This document shows positions 7,641 through 14,701 of a stretch of DNA of 38,890 nucleotides, piece by piece; position 1 is the first letter of the stretch, and each line of letters starts with the position of its first letter. The notes beneath the pieces are model-generated. The model had not been told where the DNA came from. It ran no database searches and saw only the letters and a list, made by a program, of their open reading frames with translations. This DNA comes from Fuchsiella alkaliacetigena (GTDB taxonomy: Bacteria > Bacillota > Halanaerobiia > Halobacteroidales > Acetohalobiaceae): positions 1 through 38,890 of the forward strand of contig NZ_JALKBZ010000023.1 in assembly GCF_023227765.1 (NCBI RefSeq). The letters are read 5' to 3'. Made by a program: the position numbers and the translations under genes.

Positions 7641-8774
7641 ATGTTAGATAAAATACTAAACTTTATCGATAAAATTGATGCTGATCCTATTAAAATAGAT
7701 CAGCAGTACTGTACAAGATTGCAGTCGCCTAAAAGTAATTGTACCTCTTGTTATGACTTTTGTCCGCAAGAAGCTATACAAATGGCTAATGAAGAATTAA
7801 GTATTAGTTTCAGTCGATGTATTAACTGTGGACTCTGTGTTAATAGCTGTCCCAATCAAGTATTTACTCTAGAAATGAATTCTGATCTAAATATTATTAA
7901 TGAATTTCAAGCTAATTCTAACTCTAATTTTAAGATTAGCTGTCAAGAAGCTAAAAAGGGAAATGGAGCTCATGTTAAATGTTTAGGTAGAATTTCAGTT
8001 AATTTACTATTAAAATTACTGTTGGTTGGAGCAGACTCTATTTGGCTACAGCCTGGAGACTGTAGTAATTGTGAGCTTAAAAAAGGAAGAAGCTTAATTG
8101 AGGAAGCAGCTGAAAACTGCAATAGCTTACTAAAAAATTATTCTGAACAACCTAGGGTTTTTCTTTCAACTACTAAACCTAACCTAAACTTAGCAGAGTT
8201 TCAGTTAAGGCTTGCCGAAGTACAAGATGAAGAGGAAATAAATAGACAAGGAGTCGGACGGCGAGAATTTATTAATAAAGTTAGAGAAGAGAGTATTAAC
8301 AGTTTGATTGATTTAATCAGCTTTGGTGATGAAAAGGAAACGGAAGAAGAAATTGAAGAAAAAATTAATCCTAATAGGCAGGAATTAATTACTTTAGTCG
8401 AGAAATTAGAAAAAGAAGCCCAGGTTATAGATAAAACAAGTTCTCAATCTCTATTTTGGCAGATCAACATTAAGCAAAACTGCAACTTTTGTGGAGCCTG
8501 TGTTATGCTGTGTCCTAATCATGCTTTAGATTTAATCGAAAAAAAAGATGAAAATAATGAAGGAAAAAGAATTATTGTCGAGAATAAATTATGTAGTAAC
8601 TGTAAACTTTGTCAAGAAGTCTGTTTTAAAGAACAAATTGCTATTATAGAAAATAGAGATTATGATTTGAAAGCTAAAACTGCTTATCAAGGAAAGAAAA
8701 TTGAATGCATAGATTGTAATAAGAGTTTTTATGCTATTAATAAAAACAAAGAGATCTGCAGCTTTTGCGAATGA
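7641..8774 (+). CDS. Cytoplasmic multicluster Fe-S protein with zinc-ribbon-like tail
   Basis: This 377-residue protein has no signal peptide or membrane helix. The N terminus carries an odd first cluster site, C24 then C34-C37-C41, and a normal ferredoxin site C60-C63-C66-C70. A middle domain (about 95-175) has CQEA, KCLGRIS and GDCSNCELKKG, resembling the small cysteine domains of hydrogenase/heterodisulfide-reductase electron carriers. After an acidic linker come two more ferredoxin-type sites (CNFCGACVMLC and CSNCKLCQEVC). The tail has CIDC...CSFC, like a zinc or rubredoxin-type ribbon. Proteins of this general kind occur beside molybdoenzyme loci, but I cannot name a family. It could carry electrons in the cytoplasm, help insert clusters, or sense redox state. 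It has its own promoter between the two reductase operons. Confidence 0.75.
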   Translation: MLDKILNFIDKIDADPIKIDQQYCTRLQSPKSNCTSCYDFCPQEAIQMANEELSISFSRCINCGLCVNSCPNQVFTLEMNSDLNIINEFQANSNSNFKISCQEAKKGNGAHVKCLGRISVNLLLKLLLVGADSIWLQPGDCSNCELKKGRSLIEEAAENCNSLLKNYSEQPRVFLSTTKPNLNLAEFQLRLAEVQDEEEINRQGVGRREFINKVREESINSLIDLISFGDEKETEEEIEEKINPNRQELITLVEKLEKEAQVIDKTSSQSLFWQINIKQNCNFCGACVMLCPNHALDLIEKKDENNEGKRIIVENKLCSNCKLCQEVCFKEQIAIIENRDYDLKAKTAYQGKKIECIDCNKSFYAINKNKEICSFCE

Positions 8775-8824
8775 TTTTTAGTAAAAATTTTGAATTTTTT
8801 ATGAACTTTTTACGTAGCTAACTG

Positions 8825-8853
8825 TTGACAAAGTAAGTAAGAGCATGTATAAT
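8825..8853 (+). promoter_or_regulatory. Consensus promoter of the arsenate reductase operon
   Basis: TTGACA (8825-8830), a 17-base spacer and TATAAT (8848-8853) give a perfect housekeeping promoter. It lies about 370 bases before arrA. A perfect promoter implies that control comes from a repressor or from the long leader rather than from an activator. Confidence 0.75.
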
Positions 8854-8859
8854 AATTAG

Positions 8860-9224
8860 TGACGATTATCATTTACATAATTATTATATCTTGCTTTTAT
8901 TCCTGAATACATTTTAAAGATTTGTTTAATTTTATATTTTTGTTGTGAAAGTGAATATTATCTTTATACAAAGGAGGGGATAAAAGGAGGAAGCTTTTAG
9001 TTAGAAGAGAAGATAGTTGTTGCTAATGGTTAAAGACAGTTAATTTTAGTAGATTATTCAAAACTTATCTAACTCACCTCAAATCAAATATTAATTACTT
9101 TTTTAATCTCGCTCATATCAAAAGCAGTTAATAGTATGAATATTTTCAATAATGGAACTATTCAAATAGAGAAAAAGTTACCGAGGAGAGGTCGAGTTAA
9201 AAACGATTAACAGGAGGGAAAATT
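8860..9224 (+). other. Long 5' leader of arrA, no gene seen
   Basis: About 365 bases separate the promoter from arrA. No open frame of useful size is present. Four strong ribosome-binding-like motifs occur: AAGGAGGGG near 8971, AAAGGAGGAAG near 8983, GAGGAGAGG near 9183 and CAGGAGGG near 9211. Only the last is placed for arrA. The first three have no well-placed start codon after them. No known riboswitch was recognised. The leader could hold a regulatory fold or ribosome standby sites. Confidence 0.4.
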
Positions 9225-11771
9225 GTGAAACTATCCAGAAGAGACTTTCTAAAAGTATCAGCGGCTACTACTGGTGGACTTGCTGTAGCTGGACTTACTG
9301 GTTGTCGAGACGATGAGCCTGAGTTAGATTCTTTGGCTGAAGCTGAAGAAATAGTTGCTGAAGAAGATGGTTGGTATCCTAGCACTTGTCAGGGTTGTAC
9401 TACTTGGTGTGCAATTGAAGTTAAGGTGGTAGATGGGAGAGCAGTTAATGTAAGAGGTAATCCTAATAACCAAGCTCATCGAGGCTCTGTGTGTACTCGT
9501 TGTCAATTAGCATTATTACAGGTGTACGATCCAGACAGAGTTACTAGACCAATGAAGAGAACTAATCCCAACAAGGGTAAGGATGAAGATCCTGAATTTG
9601 TAGAAATTAGTTGGGATGAAGCAATTGAAGAGATTACTGACAAAATTGTGGAGCTAAGAGAAAGAGGAGAAACTTATAAAAGTGCTGTTTTCCGTGGTAG
9701 ATATACTGCTTTGAACAGCATTTTATATGGAAATTTCCCAACTTTAATCGGTACTCCGAATAATATTTCTCACAGTGCTATCTGTGCTGAATCTGAGAAG
9801 ATGGGTCCTTATTATACTGAGTCCTATTGGGGTTATAATGACTGTGATATGCCTAACACTAAGTATCTATTATTGTGGGGAGGAGATATCTTAGCCTCAA
9901 ATAGACAGGTTCCTCACGCTAATAAAGTCTTTGGAGACGTAATCGACAATGCTACTATAGCTCAAGTTGATCCTCGTTATTCAGCTACTGCCGCTAAGTC
10001 CGACGAGTGGTTACCGGTTATCCCCCAAGAGGATGATGCTTTGGCTTTAGCTATGGCGCATGTTATCTTAACTAAAGGACTGTGGTATAAGGAGTTTGTA
10101 GGGGACTTCACTGACGGACAGAATAGATTTGTGGCTGGAGAAGAGGTAGATGAAGACTCCTTTGATGAAAACTACACTAACGGAGTAGTTAAATGGTGGA
10201 ATCTGGCTCTTAAAGATGCCACTCCTGAATGGGCTGAAGATAAGGCTGGAGTAGCAGCAGAACAGATTGAAAGAGTAGCTACTGAATTTGCTGAAGCAGC
10301 TCCGCATGCTATTTCTTGGGTATGTCCAGGGCCGACAATGAATCCGCGTGGCTCCTATACTTCTATGGCTATCCATGCTTTGAATGGGCTAGTAGGTTCT
10401 AGTGATAACAAAGGGGGAGTACTCCAAGATGCCGGAGTGCCAACGCAAGGTTTCCCTGACTTTGATGATTATTTAGATGACGAGCTAAGAGAAGCTGGCC
10501 AAAAGCAAGTAATAGATCAGCGAGGTTATAAGGATATGGCGGCTCTTAACCAAGCAACTTCTGGTGGTGGAGTTGTAACTGCTAATGTAGCTCAGGCTGT
10601 TTTAGATGAAGATCCTTATGATCTAGAGTTAGTACTTAGCTATTGGAATAACTTCAACTTCTCTTGTGGAGATACAGCTAAGTGGGATAAGGCTTTAGAA
10701 AAAATTGATATGCTAGTGCATATGGGGACTCACGCAGCAGAAATGAGTTATTTTGCTGATATCGTTCTGCCTGTACCACATCACATGTTTGAAAGATGGG
10801 GTTATATTAACTCTAAGGCTAATCAGTATATGTATTCCACACTAAATCAACCTGTAATAGAGCCAGTTTGGGATGTTAAGACTGAAGAAACAGAAGTTGT
10901 ATGGATGATTGCTGAAAAATTAGCCGAAAAGGGTTATCCAGAAATGTTAGACTACTATAAGACTTATGAAGATCCGGAAACTGGCGCAGCACCTACTAAT
11001 GGCAAAGAGTTTACTTTCTATGCTACTAGAATAGCTACTGAACCAATGTGGAATCCGGATAAATATGAACATGGTACTGAATTTGACGGTTGGGAGGATT
11101 TCGTAGACGTAGGAGTTTGGAATGCTGATAAATATGATAACTTTAAAGAACTCTGGGGCAATTACGGCACTGATACTGGACTCTTTGAATTCTACAGTGA
11201 AACCTTGAAGCGAGGCTTACAAGAGCATGCTGATAGACATAATATTAGTATAGATGAAGCTTTAGAAGCTAATAACTATTTAGCTAAAGGTGAAGAAGCA
11301 TTTGTACCTCATTATGAGGAGTCTTATCGAGTAGGGGATGCCGATGAATATCCATTAATGTTTGTTGATCATAAGTCCAGATTTAATCGTGAAGGTAGAT
11401 CGGCTAACTCCTATATCGGTTACTATGATGTCAAAGATGGTGACCCAGGTGATGAGAGAAATAAAGATGTAGTTAAAATTAATCCTGAAGATGCTAATGA
11501 ATTAGGAATTAGTACTGGCGATCAAGTAAGGATTTCCTCTCCAACAGGAGAAATAGAATGTGAAGCTAAAGTTTGGGAAGGTGTACGTCCAGGAACTGTA
11601 GCTAAATCTTTCGGTCAGGGACACTGGGCTTACGGAAGAGTAGCTAGTGAAGAATTTGGAGAAAAGCCAAGAGGTGGCAATAACAATACAATTTTACCAG
11701 ATGAATATGATCGTTTAAGTGGTAGTACTGCTCGACATGGTGGTCATAGAGTTAAGGTTGAAAAGATATAA
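9225..11771 (+). CDS. arrA: Respiratory arsenate reductase catalytic subunit ArrA
   Basis: ArrA reduces As(V) to As(III) as terminal step of anaerobic respiration. This 848-residue protein has a Tat signal (SRRDFLK) that ends in a perfect lipobox, LTGC at residues 24-27, so it is probably a Tat-exported lipoprotein. The Fe-S site is C55-C58-C62-C90 with ArrA spacing. RGRY at 157-160 is the motif that separates ArrA from ArxA arsenite oxidases. HSAICAESEK (183-192) contains the likely Mo ligand C187, and R159, H183, K192 and Y204 fit the active-site residues I recall for Shewanella ArrA at a constant offset of six. Length is typical. The GTG start follows CAGGAGGG. The protein is strongly acidic, as expected in a salt-in halophile. 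ArrB and an assembly chaperone follow. Confidence 0.95.
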   Translation: MKLSRRDFLKVSAATTGGLAVAGLTGCRDDEPELDSLAEAEEIVAEEDGWYPSTCQGCTTWCAIEVKVVDGRAVNVRGNPNNQAHRGSVCTRCQLALLQVYDPDRVTRPMKRTNPNKGKDEDPEFVEISWDEAIEEITDKIVELRERGETYKSAVFRGRYTALNSILYGNFPTLIGTPNNISHSAICAESEKMGPYYTESYWGYNDCDMPNTKYLLLWGGDILASNRQVPHANKVFGDVIDNATIAQVDPRYSATAAKSDEWLPVIPQEDDALALAMAHVILTKGLWYKEFVGDFTDGQNRFVAGEEVDEDSFDENYTNGVVKWWNLALKDATPEWAEDKAGVAAEQIERVATEFAEAAPHAISWVCPGPTMNPRGSYTSMAIHALNGLVGSSDNKGGVLQDAGVPTQGFPDFDDYLDDELREAGQKQVIDQRGYKDMAALNQATSGGGVVTANVAQAVLDEDPYDLELVLSYWNNFNFSCGDTAKWDKALEKIDMLVHMGTHAAEMSYFADIVLPVPHHMFERWGYINSKANQYMYSTLNQPVIEPVWDVKTEETEVVWMIAEKLAEKGYPEMLDYYKTYEDPETGAAPTNGKEFTFYATRIATEPMWNPDKYEHGTEFDGWEDFVDVGVWNADKYDNFKELWGNYGTDTGLFEFYSETLKRGLQEHADRHNISIDEALEANNYLAKGEEAFVPHYEESYRVGDADEYPLMFVDHKSRFNREGRSANSYIGYYDVKDGDPGDERNKDVVKINPEDANELGISTGDQVRISSPTGEIECEAKVWEGVRPGTVAKSFGQGHWAYGRVASEEFGEKPRGGNNNTILPDEYDRLSGSTARHGGHRVKVEKI

Positions 11772-11793
11772 AAACTAAGCGGAGGTGTTTTAG

Positions 11794-12513
11794 ATGGCAA
11801 AATACGGCATGGTCGTAGATTTACAAAGTTGTTCAGGCTGTTCTTCTTGTATTACAGCTTGTAAGCGAGAGCATAGTGTACCCGCCGATAAATATTGGTG
11901 TGACTCTGAAATAAAGTATGAAGGCAAGTTTCCAATGGTAAAGTTGGAGTATTTATCTACTCGTTGTAATCACTGTGATGACGCTCCTTGTGCTGAAGTT
12001 TGTCCTACTGGGGCAATGTTCAAAGCAGATAATGGGTTAGTAAAATACGAAAGAGATGACTGTATCAGTTGCAGGCAGTGTGTAAATGCTTGTCCATATG
12101 AAGAAGTTAGCTTTAATGAAGAAGATCCACATAGCTTCTGGGATGATAATACTGCTGTAATAGATGGATTTACTGGTACTCCTCAGGAAACTGCTGATCA
12201 AGTAGGAGCAAATCCTGCCTATGCTGGGGAAGGAACTCCGGTTAGAGAAGAAGGGCTAGTTGAAAAATGCACCTTCTGTGCTCACAGAGTACCTGATAAA
12301 GATCCTATTTGTGTAAATATCTGCCCTTGCGATGCTTTAGTATTCGGTGATTTAGATGATCCTAATAGCGAAGTAAGCCAGTTATTAGATCGGTATGATG
12401 CTAAGGTTAGAATTCAAAAGGGAGAAACTGGGGATAGAAGAAATGCAGATACGGGCCCTAATGTTTACTACATTAGAGAGTACTGTAACTTAGATAAAGC
12501 AACGGCCAAGTAA
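11794..12513 (+). CDS. arrB: Arsenate reductase Fe-S subunit ArrB
   Basis: This 239-residue protein has four cysteine groups for four [4Fe-4S] clusters: CSGCSSCITAC at 13-23, CNHCDDAPCAEVC, CISCRQCVNAC and CTFCAHRVPDKDPICVNIC. It has no signal of its own, so it should be exported together with ArrA through the ArrA Tat signal, the usual arrangement. It passes electrons from the quinone-side donor to ArrA. The gene starts 22 bases after arrA behind GGAGGTG. No ArrC/NrfD quinol-oxidising membrane subunit follows, so the electron donor must be encoded elsewhere or be a separate quinol dehydrogenase. Confidence 0.93.
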   Translation: MAKYGMVVDLQSCSGCSSCITACKREHSVPADKYWCDSEIKYEGKFPMVKLEYLSTRCNHCDDAPCAEVCPTGAMFKADNGLVKYERDDCISCRQCVNACPYEEVSFNEEDPHSFWDDNTAVIDGFTGTPQETADQVGANPAYAGEGTPVREEGLVEKCTFCAHRVPDKDPICVNICPCDALVFGDLDDPNSEVSQLLDRYDAKVRIQKGETGDRRNADTGPNVYYIREYCNLDKATAK

Positions 12514-12544
12514 GCTTTCTTTAATGAAATAAAGTTGTTATTCA

Positions 12545-12588
12545 AATAATATTAGCGGGAATTTTATTCTCGCTAATATTATTTCTTT
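12545..12588 (+). terminator. Hairpin terminator or attenuator between arrB and arrD
   Basis: A 17-bp stem with one G-U pair, AATAATATTAGCGGGAA with TTCTCGCTAATATTATT, is followed by TTCTTTT. It lies inside the arr cluster, so it may lower expression of the chaperone relative to the enzyme. Confidence 0.75.
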
Positions 12589-12613
12589 TAAATTATATTG
12601 AGGAGGTATTTTA

Positions 12614-13288
12614 TTGAAATTAGATCAAATTTTATCACAGCAAAAAGCTCAAGAAAATATTTATAAGATTTTATCTGTGCTTTATCATGCTCCAGAAGAA
12701 AGTATTTTAGAAAGTGAACTTTTGGATAATTTGATTGAATCTGCTGAGTTTATTTCTGAAAAGTTAGGTAATATGGCTCAAGATATAAAAACAGAGTTTG
12801 TAAGCACAGAGAATTTTCAAGACTTAAAAGTAGACCATTCAAAACTATTTGTGGGCCCTTTTGAGTTACTAGCTCCTCCCTATGGATCTGTTTATTTAGA
12901 AAAAGAAGGAACAGTTATGGGGGATAGCACTATGAATGTTATTAATACCTATAAAGAATTGGGTTTAGATAGAAGTGATGATTTTAAAGAGCCTCATGAT
13001 CATATAATAGCTGAGTTGGAGTTTCTTTATTATTTAACCTTTAATTCAATTAAAGAAACTGGTAACGAAAATTATAAAGAAGCTTTAGAATATTTAGAAG
13101 CTCATCAGAACTTTTTAGCTAAACACTTAGCTGCTTGGGTAAGCGATTTCGCAGCTAAGATAAAAGAGCATGCAAATACAGAGCTGTATAAAAAGTTAGC
13201 TGAACTCACTGAAAGCTTTATTAAAGATGAAGTTGACGATATTTTGGAGCAGTCAATTTCAAAAGTACAAGAACTTATAAATGATTAA
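12614..13288 (+). CDS. arrD: TorD-family chaperone for arsenate reductase
   Basis: This 224-residue helical protein has classical TorD signatures: LFVGPFELLAPPYGSVYLE, the VMGDST stretch and EPHDHIIAELEFLYYL. The family binds the Tat signal of molybdoenzymes and aids cofactor insertion. Its position after arrA-arrB makes ArrA the likely client, matching genes called arrD elsewhere. The start is TTG at 12614 behind AGGAGGT. A terminator-like hairpin separates it from arrB, so it may be read through at a reduced level. It is only distantly similar to the chaperone at 3796. Confidence 0.88.
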   Translation: MKLDQILSQQKAQENIYKILSVLYHAPEESILESELLDNLIESAEFISEKLGNMAQDIKTEFVSTENFQDLKVDHSKLFVGPFELLAPPYGSVYLEKEGTVMGDSTMNVINTYKELGLDRSDDFKEPHDHIIAELEFLYYLTFNSIKETGNENYKEALEYLEAHQNFLAKHLAAWVSDFAAKIKEHANTELYKKLAELTESFIKDEVDDILEQSISKVQELIND

Positions 13289-13346
13289 CTTATAGCCTCC
13301 ACCTTTATTAAATTATAAGAAATTAACTTTTCTTCACGAGAAAATA

Positions 13347-13375
13347 TTGAAAAGTGCTAACTTTAATGATAAAAT
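13347..13375 (+). promoter_or_regulatory. Promoter of tatC
   Basis: TTGAAA (13347-13352), a 17-base spacer and TAAAAT (13370-13375) form a plausible housekeeping promoter 71 bases before the tatC ATG. It would allow tatC to be made independently of the arr operon. Confidence 0.55.
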
Positions 13376-13446
13376 TAAGGTTGTGTTAAGAGTTAAACTA
13401 TTATTTTTTAATGAAGCTAATTGTAAATAGAGTGGAGGAATTATTT

Positions 13447-14145
13447 ATGTCGGAAACTGAAACAAAAATGTCATTAGTTGATCACTTGGGAGAGTTAAGA
13501 ATCCGGATCTTAATTTCTGTAGGGGCTTTAGTTGTTTTTTCTATTATTAGTTATGTTTTTGCTGCGGAGATAATAGATGTACTAACTAGCCCAGTAGGAA
13601 AAGAGTTGGTTTATTTAGCTCCGACCGAAGCTTTCTTTACTCAAATAAAGGTTTCGGTTGTAGTAGGTTTTCTTCTTGCTTTACCTATTATATTCTTTCA
13701 AGTTTGGCGTTTTGTAGTACCAGGCCTTAAAGACAGTGAAAGAAAATACTTAATGATCTTAGCTCCCTTTGCTTATATTTTTTTCCTAGGGGGAACTGCT
13801 TTTGGGTTATTTGTAGTAATTCCTTTCGGAATGCGTTTCTTTTTAAGCTTTACCTCTGCTAATCTAGAAGCGATGTTTTCTTTAAATAGTTATATTTCTT
13901 TTATTATTAGAATACTATTACCTTTTGGTTTAATATTTCAGTTGCCTTTGGTAACGACTATTTTAGTTAAACTAGGGATAATTAGTTCAGAATTCTTAAA
14001 AAATAATCGTAAAATTGTTGTTGTAAGTATTTTTGTATTTGGAGCTTTATTAACACCACCGGATATTATATCTCAAACTATGATGTCTTTGCCATTAATA
14101 CTGTTATATGAAGGTAGTATTGTTATTGCTAAGATAATCGAATAA
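13447..14145 (+). CDS. tatC: Sec-independent (Tat) translocase subunit TatC
   Basis: TatC is the signal-recognising core of the twin-arginine translocase, which exports folded cofactor proteins. This 232-residue protein shows the family signature HLGELRIRI at the N terminus, the FFQVWRFVVPGL segment and about six membrane helices, with a TPPD motif near the end. ATG at 13447 follows GTGGAGGAA. An in-frame ATG at 13411 would put that ribosome site inside the gene and is rejected. No tatA is present in the window. Placing tatC beside three Tat substrates (4496, 5233, 9225) makes the island nearly self-sufficient for export. Confidence 0.95.
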   Translation: MSETETKMSLVDHLGELRIRILISVGALVVFSIISYVFAAEIIDVLTSPVGKELVYLAPTEAFFTQIKVSVVVGFLLALPIIFFQVWRFVVPGLKDSERKYLMILAPFAYIFFLGGTAFGLFVVIPFGMRFFLSFTSANLEAMFSLNSYISFIIRILLPFGLIFQLPLVTTILVKLGIISSEFLKNNRKIVVVSIFVFGALLTPPDIISQTMMSLPLILLYEGSIVIAKIIE

Positions 14146-14154
14146 GACTATTTG

Positions 14155-14202
14155 ATAATATAAAAAGACTAGCTATTTAAATAGCTAGTCTTTTTATATT
14201 AT
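14155..14202. terminator. 48-bp perfect palindrome, bidirectional terminator
   Basis: The sequence is a perfect palindrome centred between 14178 and 14179, with 24-base arms and no spacer. The core AAAAAGACTAGCTATTT pairs with its complement and ends in a T run on each strand. It lies between the ends of tatC (+) and the small gene at 14206 (-), so it can end both transcripts. Confidence 0.9.
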
Positions 14203-14205
14203 TTG

Positions 14206-14334
14206 TTACTCAGTTCCTTCTACTACTTCAATTATATCCTGAACTGGATACTGTTTTAGACTATCAGAAATTAAGCTTTGGGTATCCTTATTGTTTAAAT
14301 AGTTATCTTTTCTAAAACCTGCATTTTTACTCAT
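14206..14334 (-). CDS. Small hypothetical protein, 42 residues
   Basis: A 42-residue frame starts at ATG 14334 behind an excellent AAAGGAGGAAT site. A longer frame starting upstream would put that site inside the coding region, so the short form is chosen. The N-terminal part is basic and polar (MSKNAGFRKDNYLNNKD) and the C-terminal part acidic, with no membrane helix and no cysteine. It is divergent to the small gene at 14424 and ends at the shared palindromic terminator. I do not recognise it. Confidence 0.5.
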   Translation of the reverse strand: MSKNAGFRKDNYLNNKDTQSLISDSLKQYPVQDIIEVVEGTE

Positions 14335-14423
14335 GCTTAAAATTCCTCCTTTCTTAATTATACTTTTAACTATTATGGTTAAAATAATAAGAGACAAATT
14401 GAAGAAATTAAGGAGGAAATATA

Positions 14424-14609
14424 ATGTCAACTGAAGAAATTAACTTATATCTACCCATTGAACTACAGGAATTTATATTAAATTTAGCTTTAGAAGAAGA
14501 GACTACTCCTGAAGAAATAATCATTGAAATCTTAGATGCTTATTATCAAAATATAGGTCAAGACTATAGCCAACTAGACGAAGGTTTAGATATTTTAGTT
14601 GAAAAATAA
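14424..14609 (+). CDS. Small acidic protein, possibly ribbon-helix-helix
   Basis: This 61-residue protein follows AAGGAGGAAATATA. The pattern INLYLPIELQEFILNLALEE followed by TTPEEIIIEILDAYYQ (one strand, two helices) is reminiscent of ribbon-helix-helix DNA-binding proteins. However, the strand lacks the basic residues expected for DNA contact and the protein is very acidic. It is divergent to the 42-residue gene at 14206, an arrangement that can indicate a regulator or antitoxin, but no toxin is seen. Confidence 0.5.
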   Translation: MSTEEINLYLPIELQEFILNLALEEETTPEEIIIEILDAYYQNIGQDYSQLDEGLDILVEK

Positions 14610-14701
14610 CCTTGCTAACAAGCAGGAAATTTACTAATTATAAAGAAAGCTTATTATAAGAAAGTTTTTTAATCATATTTGAGAAAGGTTAGGTAACGGG
14701 T

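Noticed and set aside
8851-8885. Fur box after the arr promoter (GATTATCATT stretch)
   Set aside because: Only a partial match, without the 7-1-7 symmetry of a Fur site.
9225-11771. ArxA-type arsenite oxidase
   Set aside because: RGRY at 157-160 and the HSAIC motif fit ArrA, and ArxA has a different motif at that position.
13411-13446. Upstream start of tatC
   Set aside because: It would place the GTGGAGGAA ribosome site within the gene, and the family signature begins right after 13447.
14610-14701. Terminator after the 61-residue gene
   Set aside because: Only 4-bp stems could be drawn near the T-rich stretch, too weak to list.
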